Source: Flavobacteriaceae bacterium YJPT1-3 (lineage in GTDB: Bacteria > Bacteroidota > Bacteroidia > Flavobacteriales > Flavobacteriaceae). Taken from it: DNA of 64,000 nucleotides. The notes beneath the pieces were generated by a model. It was not told the DNA's origin, did not search any database, and saw only the letters and a program-made list of their open reading frames with translations. The first letter of the stretch is position 1. Each line of letters begins with the position of its first letter. Of the stretch, positions 15,863-25,997 are shown piece after piece. Where the stretch lies: assembly GCA_029866965.1 (NCBI GenBank), contig CP123444.1, positions 909,501 to 973,500 of the forward strand, given 5' to 3'. The translations under genes were made by a program, and so were the position numbers.

Positions 15863-17278
15863 ATGAAGCGTCGCCAATTTCTGAAGCAAACCGCAGCGGC
15901 CAGTGCTGCTTTTTCTATAGTCCCCAGCTTTGTGCTTGGAAAAAACCACATTCCTCCTAGTGATACCTTGTACATCGGAGCCATAGGTGTAGGCGGTAGA
16001 GGCGCAGGGGTCATTTACGAGCTCAATCAAACCAAACGAGTGAAATTTGTGGCCTTATGCGACGTAGACGATCGTCGCGCTTCGGAAACCTTTTCCCGCT
16101 ATCCTAAAGCCAAACGATTCAAAGATTTTCGAAAGCTCTACGATGCTCATCTGAACGATATTGATGCGATCATGGTAGCCACTCCTGATCATACCCATGC
16201 CACTATAGCCTTGCCTTTTATGCGTGCCAAGAAGCATGCTTATGTTGAAAAACCACTTACGCATAATATCTATGAGGCCCGATTGATGACCCAAACCGCA
16301 GCCGAAAACGGCATTATCACCCAAATGGGAAATCAGGGAAGCTCCAGTGATGGTATTAGACGTGCCCAGGAAATGATTGATGCCGGAATGATCGGTAAAG
16401 TAAATCGGGTGGATTGTTGGACTAATCGGCCGGTCTGGCCTCAGGGATTCCGACACATTACTGAAGGACAAGCTGTGCCCGAAGGTCTGGACTGGGACCT
16501 CTGGTTAGGTCCGGCGCAAGTGAGACCCTACAACGAAGCGTATCTACCCTTTAAATGGCGAGGCTGGTGGGACTTCGGTACCGGAGCCATGGGCGATATG
16601 GGATGCCACATTATGGAGACCCCATTCAAGACCTTAGGCCTACGCTATCCTTATGAAGCCGAAGCGAGCTGTACCACCGTTTGGTCTGGCGATTTTGTGG
16701 AAGCCGATTACAGTGAAGCCTGTCCACCGTCGTCCATTGTGCGGCTCAAGTTTGACAGTCCCAAGTATGGTGATCTTTCGCTGAATTGGTATGATGGAGG
16801 CATCATGCCTGATCTACCCCCAGAGCTCAAGGACGGCGAAAAGCCCGGTGATGGAGGCGGAGGAAGTATATTTTACGGAGATCAAGGCATCATGGTGACG
16901 GATACCTATTCTGCCAATCCTCGACTATTGCCGAGCGCTACAATGGCAACTGCGACGCTACCCGCTGAAACACTACCCCGTATCGAAGAAGGACATGCCG
17001 GAAATTGGGTGAATGCCTGTTTAAATAACGGCACTACCTCCTCACCATTCTCCTATGGCGGACCCTTAACGGAAGCTGTTCTCATGGGGAATCTGGCCAT
17101 TAAAGCCTATCAATATAAAACGCTTAAAGCAGGCAAGAAAGTGGGCGACTGGGATCCTTACCAATATCCGGGACGCCGAACTTTACAATGGAACGGTGAA
17201 GACATGCGTGTCACCAATTACGACCTGGCCAACGATTGGGTGAAACGAGACTATCGCGAGGGCTGGAGTTTGACTTAA
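15863..17278 (+). CDS. Tat-exported Gfo/Idh/MocA family oxidoreductase
   Basis: This 471-residue protein has a twin-arginine signal (MKRRQFLKQTAAASAAF), so it folds with its NAD(P) cofactor before export. The Rossmann domain follows (TLYIGAIGVGGRGAGVI) with the family EKP motif (YVEKPLTHN). The C-terminal domain is rich in Gly/Trp and typical of Bacteroidota sugar dehydrogenase homologues. Substrate unknown. The start is at the RR motif; the upstream in-frame extension overlaps the divergent gene. Confidence 0.92.
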   Translation: MKRRQFLKQTAAASAAFSIVPSFVLGKNHIPPSDTLYIGAIGVGGRGAGVIYELNQTKRVKFVALCDVDDRRASETFSRYPKAKRFKDFRKLYDAHLNDIDAIMVATPDHTHATIALPFMRAKKHAYVEKPLTHNIYEARLMTQTAAENGIITQMGNQGSSSDGIRRAQEMIDAGMIGKVNRVDCWTNRPVWPQGFRHITEGQAVPEGLDWDLWLGPAQVRPYNEAYLPFKWRGWWDFGTGAMGDMGCHIMETPFKTLGLRYPYEAEASCTTVWSGDFVEADYSEACPPSSIVRLKFDSPKYGDLSLNWYDGGIMPDLPPELKDGEKPGDGGGGSIFYGDQGIMVTDTYSANPRLLPSATMATATLPAETLPRIEEGHAGNWVNACLNNGTTSSPFSYGGPLTEAVLMGNLAIKAYQYKTLKAGKKVGDWDPYQYPGRRTLQWNGEDMRVTNYDLANDWVKRDYREGWSLT

Positions 17279-18057
17279 TTCCCTGGAAAATCAGCTTTTC
17301 GCTTTTCTAAAAAAGCCGAAGTCCCTTCTTTGAAATCTTCGGTACCGAAGCAGCGCCCAAAAGCCTTGATTTCTGCTTTGTATCCATCCACCCCCGTTTG
17401 ATATCCGGCATTAACGGCTTCGATCGCTTCAGCAATAGCCACACTGGAGTTACGCATGATCTTCTGTGCCCGCTCATCGGCAAGGGCTAGCAGTTCATCA
17501 GGAGTGGTCACGTGGTTGACCAATCCATACTCCAGCGCTTGTTGCGCTCCAATCATTCCAGCCGTCATGATCATTTCCAAGGCTCTGCCTTTACCCACCA
17601 ATTGGGGTAAACGCTGCGTGCCTCCATAGCCGGGGATGACTCCCAGGGAGGTTTCCGGCAGTCCCATTCGGGCATTGTCACTCGCTATTCGAAAGTGACA
17701 GGCCATGGCCAATTCTAAGCCTCCTCCAAGGGCAAAGCCGTTGATGGCCGCAATCACAGGAGTGCCCAACTGTTCCACAAAATCAAAGAGCTGTTCTTGC
17801 CCTTCTTTGGCCAGGGCCGCTCCCTGAGCCACATCAAAATGGGCAAATTCAGAAATATCCGCCCCAGCTACAAAGGCCTTTTCTCCGCTTCCTGTCAATA
17901 TGATGATCTTAGTGTCTGCGTCCTGATCCGCTTTCGCGAAAGCGTCATGCAACTCTTCAATCGTCGCTTTATTTAAGGCGTTGAGTTTATTGGGGCGATC
18001 GATAGTGATCACGGTGATCCCATCATCAAATTCAGACAGAATGTTGTTGTATTCCAT
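17275..18057 (-). CDS. enoyl-CoA hydratase/isomerase (crotonase family)
   Basis: This 260-residue crotonase-fold enzyme has the CoA-binding/oxyanion segment AFVAGADISEF, GGGLELAMACHFRIA, and the catalytic region GLPETSLGVIPGYGGTQRLPQL. Two Glu positions typical of hydratases are present. It probably hydrates short-chain enoyl-CoA in fatty-acid or amino-acid degradation. The Met at 18057 is the true start; an 82-codon upstream extension overlaps the kinase gene in another frame. A perfect palindrome copy encodes AFAKA. Its stop overlaps the convergent oxidoreductase stop. Confidence 0.93.
   Translation of the reverse strand: MEYNNILSEFDDGITVITIDRPNKLNALNKATIEELHDAFAKADQDADTKIIILTGSGEKAFVAGADISEFAHFDVAQGAALAKEGQEQLFDFVEQLGTPVIAAINGFALGGGLELAMACHFRIASDNARMGLPETSLGVIPGYGGTQRLPQLVGKGRALEMIMTAGMIGAQQALEYGLVNHVTTPDELLALADERAQKIMRNSSVAIAEAIEAVNAGYQTGVDGYKAEIKAFGRCFGTEDFKEGTSAFLEKRKADFPGN
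17930..17943. repeat. 14-bp palindrome GCTTTCGCGAAAGC, copy in the enoyl-CoA hydratase gene
   Basis: Perfect copy, read as Ala-Phe-Ala-Lys-Ala. Confidence 0.9.
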
Positions 18058-18100
18058 GGTCGAAATATTAGAAATTGAAAAGCAAATCGGGCGGAAAAGA

Positions 18101-19552
18101 CTAATTCTTCGGGAAAATAACCTTAAAGATCGTCCCCTGACCCGGCTTGGAAGTAAAGGTAATGGTTCCCTCGTAAGTTTCCACAATGTTCTTGACCATC
18201 CCCAGACCCAATCCCATACCGCTCGTTTTCGTCGTAAATTTTGGTTCAAAGATCTTGGGAGCATTGAGATCCGTAATGCCAACTCCATTATCAGCCACGG
18301 CAATCTCCACCTCAGCCCCTAGATCGCTTACGGTCACAACAATACGCGGTTCCTCTTTGTGCGCGGTAGCCTGAATGGCATTTTTGACCAGATTGGTCAC
18401 GACCCGGATAAGCTGGGTTCGATCAAATTTAGCCATAAGCTCGTCCTCCTGGCTTTGAAAGACGATGCGGTTTTCATTAAAAATCTCTAAGGATAGGCGA
18501 ACGATCTTTGGCACATTCAATACCTCGCTTTGCTGAGCCGGCATATCGGCAAAATTGCTGAAGGCAGAGGCTATGGAGCTCATGGTATCGATCTGTTGGA
18601 TCAGGGTATTACTGTATTCACGTACCTTGTTCTTGATTTCGGGGTCCTCGGGATCGAAACGGCGTTCAAAACTCTGCACGGTTAGGCGCATGGGAGTCAG
18701 CGGATTTTTGATCTCGTGGGCGACCTGTTTGGCCATTTCTCTCCACGCCTGCTCGCGTTCACTGCGCGCCAACTTAGCTGCACTCGCCTCCAATTCATCA
18801 ATCATGCCGTTGTAGGCATCGACCAGGGTTCGAATCTCTTCACTGGCCTCTGTGGTTTCAATGCGCTGATTGCGCTTCTCCAGGCGTGTATCCGTAATTT
18901 TTTGACTAATCGCATTCAGGCTTCGGGTGATGTATTTGGATAAGAAATAGGCCAATACAATGGCAGCCAGGAGCATGAAGATGTATACCGTACCCAGGCG
19001 CTTTAGGAATTCAGCCAATTCTTCTGAAAAGAAGTCGTCGTCCTCCAAATAGGGCAGGTTTAAGATGGCCAAGGGCTTAGCCTGACGATCATTGATATAG
19101 GTAAAAGACGATTGAAAATTCCGCTCACTGTTGTTGTAGGTAAGGACCACCCTTTTTTGTGGATCGTTGGCCAATTCGTTGACGATGTCCTGATCCAATT
19201 GTTTAGGCACTGAATCGAGGATGAGGGAGGCCTTGGAGGTTTTTAGCAGACGCCCTTCCAAATCGTAGAAATTGAGTTGAAGATTATGCACTTTAGCGAT
19301 CTTGTAGATCTCCCGGGCGAAAATAAGGGGTATTTTATCGGTTTTGACCTCATACGTGGTTTCATACAGCACGTAATTGATGTGCTCTTTGATGGCCTCT
19401 TCCTTACGTTCTAGCCGTTCTTCGTGGTAATCTTTAGCCTCCTCCCGATACTGATACACCGCCATCCCGGCAATGAGTATCGAGGCGCCCACCACGAGGA
19501 GGATCATGGTGACGAAAATTCGCGTGCGTAAGGAAAAATTATTGAGTTTCAT
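18101..19552 (-). CDS. NtrY-like sensor histidine kinase
   Basis: This 483-residue membrane kinase has TM1 (about 12-32), a periplasmic sensor region, TM2 (about 188-208) and a HAMP region. The phospho-acceptor is H279 (AHEIKNPLTPMRL), followed by N box NLVKNAIQA and G boxes DNGVGI and GMGLGLG. HEIKNPLTPMR is the NtrY-subfamily motif. No response regulator gene is adjacent. It lies 18 bp downstream of hemJ and 43 bp upstream of the enoyl-CoA hydratase gene, and may share their transcript. Confidence 0.92.
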   Translation of the reverse strand: MKLNNFSLRTRIFVTMILLVVGASILIAGMAVYQYREEAKDYHEERLERKEEAIKEHINYVLYETTYEVKTDKIPLIFAREIYKIAKVHNLQLNFYDLEGRLLKTSKASLILDSVPKQLDQDIVNELANDPQKRVVLTYNNSERNFQSSFTYINDRQAKPLAILNLPYLEDDDFFSEELAEFLKRLGTVYIFMLLAAIVLAYFLSKYITRSLNAISQKITDTRLEKRNQRIETTEASEEIRTLVDAYNGMIDELEASAAKLARSEREQAWREMAKQVAHEIKNPLTPMRLTVQSFERRFDPEDPEIKNKVREYSNTLIQQIDTMSSIASAFSNFADMPAQQSEVLNVPKIVRLSLEIFNENRIVFQSQEDELMAKFDRTQLIRVVTNLVKNAIQATAHKEEPRIVVTVSDLGAEVEIAVADNGVGITDLNAPKIFEPKFTTKTSGMGLGLGMVKNIVETYEGTITFTSKPGQGTIFKVIFPKN

Positions 19553-19570
19553 AGGTGCGTCTCCAGGGCA

Positions 19571-20155
19571 TCAAAAGTCAGGCCGCTTTCCATCTGGCTT
19601 TTCGCTTTCCGCCCTGCCCGCTGCCGTGGTGCGAAAGCGTTTGTATAACTTGATTCCCAGCATCAGTACGACCGCCAATCCGATCAAGCCTACTAAACCC
19701 CAGATCCAGTGGGTGGTGCTTTTGGTAATGGCGAGGAAAATCACCGCAAATAAGATGAGCGTAGTCCCTTCATTCCAAATACGCATAAAGTTTGAACTGT
19801 AGCGAAATAGTCCTCGCTGCAATTGCTTAAACATCAAATGGCATTTCCAATGATAGGCGTACAAGAGCACAATAAACCCCAACTTGATCTGCATCCAGGG
19901 AGCGTAAAGCAAACCGGTATTGATGATGAGCATGGCAATTGCAAAGCTACTCGCCAAGACCAGAGATGGCCAGGTAATGATGTACCACAACCGTTTGGTC
20001 ATTAATGCGAGTTGAGCAGAGAGAATGCTTCTATCCGGCTCCGGCTTGTCTTGCGCCTCGATATGATAAATGAACAAGCGGGGCACATAAAACAAGCCGG
20101 CAAACCAGGTGACCACAAAAATGAGGTGCAAGGCCTTTAAATAGCCATAGTCCAT
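19571..20155 (-). CDS. hemJ: HemJ-type protoporphyrinogen IX oxidase
   Basis: This 194-residue protein has about four to five transmembrane segments and HemJ family (UPF0093/CopD-like) motifs: ALHLIFVVTWFAGLFYVPRLFIYH with the heme-ligand His, MQIKLGFIVLLYAYH, and RIWNEGTTLILFAVIFL. It oxidises protoporphyrinogen IX to protoporphyrin IX, the step before ferrochelatase, encoded 4.7 kb away. No hemG or hemY is in the window. The C-terminal basic tail is lineage-specific. Confidence 0.85.
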   Translation of the reverse strand: MDYGYLKALHLIFVVTWFAGLFYVPRLFIYHIEAQDKPEPDRSILSAQLALMTKRLWYIITWPSLVLASSFAIAMLIINTGLLYAPWMQIKLGFIVLLYAYHWKCHLMFKQLQRGLFRYSSNFMRIWNEGTTLILFAVIFLAITKSTTHWIWGLVGLIGLAVVLMLGIKLYKRFRTTAAGRAESEKPDGKRPDF

Positions 20156-20167
20156 AAAACGCTTGGG

Positions 20168-23100
20168 TTATTCCTCCTCAACAAACAGGTACTTTAAATT
20201 CAAGTTGTTGAAGGATTGATTAAAAGCTGCGACCTCTTCATCCAAAAGCTGGTCAAATTGATCCAGTTCTTTTTCAATAGCCGCAGTCAACTCATTTTTT
20301 ACCGCAATATCCTGTTCGGTAGGTCCAAAATCTCCCATGCCCACCAGCGCATTCAAATGCCCCAGTTTATTGGTCAGTTTGATCGGGAAATTCAAGGGAT
20401 CCTGACCGCTTCGATTCTGGGTCTGGTACAACTCTTTTTCGATGGCACTCAAACTATCCTGAAGCGTTTGTGCTTTTTCGCGTAAATCATCCGTACGCGC
20501 ATCGTCTTTGTACTGCTCCTGAAACGACTTGAGTTGGCCGTTAATATTTCTGATCTTTTTGATGCTTTTATGGGCTCGATCAACCGTCTTATTAACACTG
20601 GTGATAAAATCATGCTGTGCCTGCATCTCGGCAACTGAGGCTTCGGCTCTTGGATCGGCCAGTATGGTAAAATTCTGTTGTTGAGTGCTTCCATTGTGGT
20701 TTAGGCTCACCGTATAGGTGCCTGGCACGGCCTTGGGTCCGTCCAGACTAGCCCACCATAAGATCATTCCGTCCAGACGCTCTGCACCGTCTCCAGTAGT
20801 ATCCCAGACAAAATCGTTAAATCCTTTTTTCACCTCCAGTTTCGCTTTTTTATCGAAGGTGCTGTAGGTTTTGATGGTGTCTCTGGACGTCGTCATATAA
20901 GTGAGGGAAACCGAATCTTTTTTGGGATCAAATTGATCCACATAGAAATAAGTGATCACTCCGTTGGGATGATTGGTTCCTTCCGTCTTGCTTCCCTCTC
21001 GACTCCATCCGTCCATGCGGTAGGCGTCTTTTGGTTTGAGCAGGTAGGCGTCTGTTCCCGCTTTACCGCTACGCTCTCCCTTTGTTCGTGAATCTCGCGA
21101 GCTCGATTTCGCGAAAGCGGACAATTGATGCACTACCGATAGATCGTCGATCATCCACAAACTACGGCCTTGAGTTGCTACAATGAGGTTGTTGTCTTTG
21201 ATGGTCAAATCAGTGATGGGCACGATGGGGAGATTCAATTGAAAAGGCTCCCAGCTGCCGCCATCATTGAAGGAAATATACATGCCGGTCTCAGTACCCG
21301 CATAGAGCAAGCCTTTCTGTTTGGGATCTTCCCGAAGCACCCGTGTAAAATGCTCAGCCGGGATCCCATTGGTGATTTTTTTCCAACTCTTCCCGTAATC
21401 GGTCGTTTTGTACAGATAGGGCGTGAAATCCCCCAGTTTATATCGGGTTCCAGCTATGTAGGCGGTCCCTTCATCAAAGGCCGAGGGTTCAATGCTGTTG
21501 ATCATCATCCATTCGGGCATGCCTTTAGGGGTTACATTTTCCCAGGATTGACCTCCATTCCGACTCACATGTACGAGTCCGTCGTCGCTACCTACCCAAA
21601 GTAATCCCTCTTTCAACGGACTTTCATTAGCGGCAAATATGGTACAGTAGTATTCTACCGATGTATTATCCTGAGTGATAGGTCCTCCGGACGATTTGAG
21701 TTTTTCCGGATCATTCCGGGTGAGATCTGGACTGATCACCTCCCAGCTTTGTCCTTCATTGGTGGTAACGTGTACGTGATTAGAGAAGGTGTACAGTTTA
21801 TTAGGATCGTGTTTACTGAACATGATCGGGAAATTCCACTGAAAGCGGTACTTCATATCCTCGGCTCCGTGTCCCATGGGGTTATCGGGCCATACAGATA
21901 CCGAACGTACGGTCTCTCGCTCGTGATTCACCCGGGTCAAGAAGCCGTCATAACTCCCTCCGTATACAATTTCATTGTTCTTCGGGTCGATGGCGATATG
22001 GGCCGATTCTCCTCCGGCCGTAGGCTCCCAGTCCTCATCGGTAATTGCCCCGCCACTGGTACGGTGGGGTATACGAATGGTACTGTTGTCTTGTTGAGCC
22101 ACGTAAATGCGATAGGGGAAACTATTGTCGGTAGTCACCCGATAAAACTGCGAAGTCGGTTGGTTGTGATAGGTACTCCAGGTTTCTCCACCATCGTAGG
22201 TCACTTGCGCTCCTCCATCATCTCCAATGATCATCCGTTGCGGATTTTCAGGAGCGATCCACAGATCATGATGATCTCCGTGAGGGGCGTTATAAGTGCT
22301 GAACGTTTTTCCGCCGTCCGTTGATTTGTGGTAACGCACGTTAAGCACATAGACTACATCTTCATCTTGAGTATCGGCATAGACCCGGGTGTAATACCAG
22401 GCCCGTTGGCGCAATTTGCGCTCGTCATTAACCTGATTCCAGGTGGCTCCTCCATCCTCACTGCGGTAGAGTCCGCCAGCATCTTTATTTTCGACTATAG
22501 CCCAGACACGATCGCTGTTGACCGGGGAAACTGTAACGCCGATGATCCCAAGCGTCCCCTCTGGAAAGCCTTCGTTTTTACTGATTTCTTTCCAGGTTTC
22601 TCCACTGTCGGTACTTTTCCACAAGGCAGAGCCATCACCACCAGAACTCAAGCTGTACGGCGTTCTTCGCACATTCCAGGTAGAAGCGTAGAGAATGCGA
22701 TGATTATTAGGATCAAAGGTCAGATCGACAGCTCCTGCATTTTCATTGCTGAATAGGACCTTACGCCAGGTTTTCCCGCCATCTGTGGTCTTATAAACGC
22801 CGCGTTCTTCGGTAGGCTTATAGATGTTACCCATCACCGCCGCATAGACGATATCCGGATTGTCGGGATGGATCGCAATTCTTGGAATGTGCCGACTTTT
22901 ATCCAGGCCGGCGCGCTCCCAGGTTTTCCCGGCGTTGACTGATTTCCACATCCCGTAACCCGAGGAAACATTTCCACGAACGGTCTTTTCACCTCCCCCT
23001 ACGTAAATCACGTTCGGATCGCTTTCGGCCACCTCAACAGAGCCTATACTTCCACCAAAAAAACCATCGGAGATATTCTCCCAGGTACGACCTCCGTTCT

Positions 23101-23311
23101 CTGTTCGCCATACACCACCTCCAGTGGCTCCAAAATAAAAGAGATTGGGTTTTCCCGGAACCCCGGTTACGGCTGCGCTTCGACCTCCTCTAAAAGGACC
23201 GACAAGACGGTATTCCAAACCATCATAGTATTTCTTGTCGTAGGTGTTTTGCGCTTGATTGTGCTGTGGCAGAAGTAGTGCGACACAGAGTAGAAGTAAA
23301 ATTCGAATCAT
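20168..23311 (-). CDS. secreted VPS10/sortilin-like BNR beta-propeller protein
   Basis: This 1047-residue protein has a signal peptide (cleaved after about residue 20). Its first 720 residues hold many Asp-box/BNR repeats (RTENGGRTWENI, KSVNAGKTWE, KTTDGGKTWRKV, RSEDGGATWNQV, SRNGGQSWENV), forming sortilin-like propellers. The last 300 residues contain a beta domain and a charged helical region. Such proteins are common in Bacteroidota and annotated as glycosyl hydrolases, but without catalytic evidence. A near-perfect palindrome copy lies at 21105-21118. Confidence 0.88.
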   Translation of the reverse strand: MIRILLLLCVALLLPQHNQAQNTYDKKYYDGLEYRLVGPFRGGRSAAVTGVPGKPNLFYFGATGGGVWRTENGGRTWENISDGFFGGSIGSVEVAESDPNVIYVGGGEKTVRGNVSSGYGMWKSVNAGKTWERAGLDKSRHIPRIAIHPDNPDIVYAAVMGNIYKPTEERGVYKTTDGGKTWRKVLFSNENAGAVDLTFDPNNHRILYASTWNVRRTPYSLSSGGDGSALWKSTDSGETWKEISKNEGFPEGTLGIIGVTVSPVNSDRVWAIVENKDAGGLYRSEDGGATWNQVNDERKLRQRAWYYTRVYADTQDEDVVYVLNVRYHKSTDGGKTFSTYNAPHGDHHDLWIAPENPQRMIIGDDGGAQVTYDGGETWSTYHNQPTSQFYRVTTDNSFPYRIYVAQQDNSTIRIPHRTSGGAITDEDWEPTAGGESAHIAIDPKNNEIVYGGSYDGFLTRVNHERETVRSVSVWPDNPMGHGAEDMKYRFQWNFPIMFSKHDPNKLYTFSNHVHVTTNEGQSWEVISPDLTRNDPEKLKSSGGPITQDNTSVEYYCTIFAANESPLKEGLLWVGSDDGLVHVSRNGGQSWENVTPKGMPEWMMINSIEPSAFDEGTAYIAGTRYKLGDFTPYLYKTTDYGKSWKKITNGIPAEHFTRVLREDPKQKGLLYAGTETGMYISFNDGGSWEPFQLNLPIVPITDLTIKDNNLIVATQGRSLWMIDDLSVVHQLSAFAKSSSRDSRTKGERSGKAGTDAYLLKPKDAYRMDGWSREGSKTEGTNHPNGVITYFYVDQFDPKKDSVSLTYMTTSRDTIKTYSTFDKKAKLEVKKGFNDFVWDTTGDGAERLDGMILWWASLDGPKAVPGTYTVSLNHNGSTQQQNFTILADPRAEASVAEMQAQHDFITSVNKTVDRAHKSIKKIRNINGQLKSFQEQYKDDARTDDLREKAQTLQDSLSAIEKELYQTQNRSGQDPLNFPIKLTNKLGHLNALVGMGDFGPTEQDIAVKNELTAAIEKELDQFDQLLDEEVAAFNQSFNNLNLKYLFVEEE

Positions 23312-23384
23312 GGTAGTGTGCTTTATATTTTTTCGCGTAGGCTAAAAATAGAGAAAAAAGCAGAGCCTTCCTTCGATATACACG

Positions 23385-24776
23385 CTAATCTGCCTGACTG
23401 GCCGGAATGAGTTTCTCTTTCACTTCTTTACGTAAGAAATAGCCGGTTACCGCCGTGGAGAGCACGTCAGCAATGGGAAAGGACACCCATACCCCCAATA
23501 CCCCCATAAAGGGCGGAAGGATCAAAATGAGTGGAATAAGGAAGAACCCTTGCTTTGTCAGACTAAGCAGTAGCGCTGGAACCGCTTTGCCAATGGCTTG
23601 AAAATAGGAAGCCCCGATCAATTGAACCGCAATGACCGGTGTGGCCAGAAATACCCATCGTAGGGCATCGGGCGTACGCGATAGGAGTTCTGTATTATTT
23701 GCCTGGGTAGCAGCGTCTAAACCGGATCTGCCACTGACGAAAATCGCCACGATGTCTTCGGGGAAAATCATGATGATCGCAAAAATCAACAAAGCCAGGC
23801 CGCCGGCATATTTAAGGGAGGTGTTGATGGTTTCTCGAACACGCTGGTACTTTTCAGCTCCGTAGTTGTATCCGGCAATGGGCATAAAGCCTTGATTGAC
23901 CCCGATGACGGGGAAGAGGGCGAACATCAGCATCCTGCTGATGATGCCGTAGCTGGCCACATCCAGGGCATCACCATAGGTGATAAGTACGTTATTCAAA
24001 AGAATGGTTAACACAGAGATTACTCCTTGTCGAGCCAGGGTAACAAAACTGAGTCCGCTAATTTCATTAACGATCTTGGGTTTTAAGACAAAGCAGGCCG
24101 GCTTTAGGCGTAGTTCACTTTTAAAGACGAAAAACCATAAGATGAAGCCAAAACATACCGCATAAGAAATAAAGGTAGCCCAGGCGGCTCCTTCCATGCC
24201 GTAGCCCAACACATTGATCAGGATATAATCCATCAGGATGTTGCCGATGGCGGGCAGGATCATGGCGACCATGGCGAACTTGGGTTTGCCCTCGGCCCGG
24301 ATGACGTTATTGCCCATCATACACATGGCCAACATAACAATGCCGTAGAGCACAATGCGGTAATAGGTCAAGGCAAGATCCTTAAAGCTGTCATCCGCTC
24401 CAAAGAATTGAATCAGGTCGTTGGCAAAGATCAATCCGAGCACAGCCAATAAGCCGGAGGTAAGTACGGTCAGGGTAATCTGATTCCCGAACACCCGAAG
24501 TGCCTTATCGTCATCATTGGCCCCAAGCGCTCTGGAGAGTACAGAACTTCCGCCGATTCCCACAGCCAGTCCGATGGCGCCAATAAAAAAGGTGACCGGT
24601 AATACTACCGTAATCGCACTGATGGCTAGTGGACCGATCCATCGACCGACAAAAATGGTATCCACGATCATGTTGAGTGACATGACCAAAATTCCGATGG
24701 ACGCCGGAACAGCTTGTTGAACCAGAAGTTTACTGATCGGTTGTGTACCTAAAGCTGCTGAATTATTCTTAGCCAA
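23385..24776 (-). CDS. MATE family efflux transporter
   Basis: This 463-residue protein with twelve predicted transmembrane segments shows MatE repeats (PASIGILVMSLNMIVDTIFVGR; LARQGVISVLTILLNNVLI). The Na+- or H+-coupled drug/organic-cation exporter family is clear; the substrate is not. Confidence 0.92.
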   Translation of the reverse strand: MAKNNSAALGTQPISKLLVQQAVPASIGILVMSLNMIVDTIFVGRWIGPLAISAITVVLPVTFFIGAIGLAVGIGGSSVLSRALGANDDDKALRVFGNQITLTVLTSGLLAVLGLIFANDLIQFFGADDSFKDLALTYYRIVLYGIVMLAMCMMGNNVIRAEGKPKFAMVAMILPAIGNILMDYILINVLGYGMEGAAWATFISYAVCFGFILWFFVFKSELRLKPACFVLKPKIVNEISGLSFVTLARQGVISVLTILLNNVLITYGDALDVASYGIISRMLMFALFPVIGVNQGFMPIAGYNYGAEKYQRVRETINTSLKYAGGLALLIFAIIMIFPEDIVAIFVSGRSGLDAATQANNTELLSRTPDALRWVFLATPVIAVQLIGASYFQAIGKAVPALLLSLTKQGFFLIPLILILPPFMGVLGVWVSFPIADVLSTAVTGYFLRKEVKEKLIPASQAD

Positions 24777-24849
24777 TGAATGAAGTTTGATCGTTCATAA
24801 AAGTACGCTATTGTGAGGCGATTTAAAGATGGCCTAAAAATGCTGAAAC

Positions 24850-25890
24850 TTATGCAATCGCGGTTGCGTTATGCACCACGGCCCAGGAATTGATCCAGCC
24901 GGCGACCACCTGTATCCATTCCGGACGATCGTTCAGGCAAGGGATGGTTGTAAATTCTTTTCCTCCGGCTTCATGAAAGATTTCTTCTCCTTCCATGGCG
25001 ATCTCTTCTAATGTCTCCAAACAATCAGAAACGAAGGCAGGAGTTACAATGGCCATCTTTTTTAGGCCTTCTTTCCCAAAACGTTCTATGGTACGATCGG
25101 TATAGGGTTGCAGCCACGGATCAAAGCCCAATCGCGATTGGAATGAGGTGCTGTAGGTGTCCGGCTCCAGTTGGAGATACTCAGCCACCAATCGGGTGGT
25201 CTCATAGCACTGATGACGATAGCAGTACTGATGGGCCGGTGACGGGGTCACACAGCAACTACCATCTATTTTGCAGTGGGATTTGGTGATGTCACTTTTA
25301 CGAATATGTCGTTCCGGTACGCCGTGATAACTAAACAGTAAATGCTCATAATCAACCCCCTCTAAATGCTCGCGTATACTGTGACTTAGTGCGGCGATGT
25401 ATTCCGGGCGTTGGTAAAATGCGGGAACTTCACTAATGGTCATGTGCTGAAAATGTTCCTGACGCAATTCTTCCGCCAAGACCAAGATCGTTTCTGTAGT
25501 GGCCATCGCAAATTGAGGGTACAAGGGAATGATCAACACTTCATCTACACCTTGCTCATCCAGTTCTTTTAAGCCGGACAGAATATTGGGGGTACCGTAA
25601 CGCATAGCCAGGGCCACAGGAATATCCACTTCTTGCTGAACTTTGGCTTGCAAACGCTCGGAAAGGACAATGAGGGGAGAGCCTTCTTCCCACCAAATTT
25701 TCTGATAGGCTTTAGCGCTCTGCTTGGGTCTTGTGTTTAGTATAATTCCTTTAACCAGTAAGGTCCTGGCCCATTTGGGCACGTCAATCACCCGCTCATC
25801 CATCAGGAATTCTCCCAGGTATTTTTTGACATCCTTGGGATCCGTACTGTCTGGAGATCCTAAATTGACCAATAACACGCCTTTATTCAT
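24850..25890 (-). CDS. hemH: ferrochelatase
   Basis: This 346-residue cytoplasmic enzyme begins GVLLVNLGSPDSTDPKDVKKYL. It has the catalytic His in FSYHGVPERHI and the conserved PAFVSDCLETLEEI. It inserts Fe2+ into protoporphyrin IX. Cysteines near DGSCCV and HQCYETT could be iron-sulfur or structural; I cannot decide. It is transcribed alone, 2 kb from the heme operon and in the opposite direction. Confidence 0.95.
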   Translation of the reverse strand: MNKGVLLVNLGSPDSTDPKDVKKYLGEFLMDERVIDVPKWARTLLVKGIILNTRPKQSAKAYQKIWWEEGSPLIVLSERLQAKVQQEVDIPVALAMRYGTPNILSGLKELDEQGVDEVLIIPLYPQFAMATTETILVLAEELRQEHFQHMTISEVPAFYQRPEYIAALSHSIREHLEGVDYEHLLFSYHGVPERHIRKSDITKSHCKIDGSCCVTPSPAHQYCYRHQCYETTRLVAEYLQLEPDTYSTSFQSRLGFDPWLQPYTDRTIERFGKEGLKKMAIVTPAFVSDCLETLEEIAMEGEEIFHEAGGKEFTTIPCLNDRPEWIQVVAGWINSWAVVHNATAIA

Positions 25891-25997
25891 AGCTTTCCAT
25901 CTTGTGAATGATTGTAAAATTAAGCCACCCCGTGACGAAACATTCCCTCTGTGCCATGGTTTTTTATTATATCAGCATTGCCAGGAGGCACTTATTC

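Noticed and set aside
18058-18303. N-terminal extension of the enoyl-CoA hydratase
   Set aside because: The extra 82 codons overlap the kinase gene in another frame and precede the normal crotonase start.
21749-22324. 191-codon plus-strand ORF
   Set aside because: It is antisense to the sortilin-like protein gene, which has clear Asp-box repeats in the other strand.
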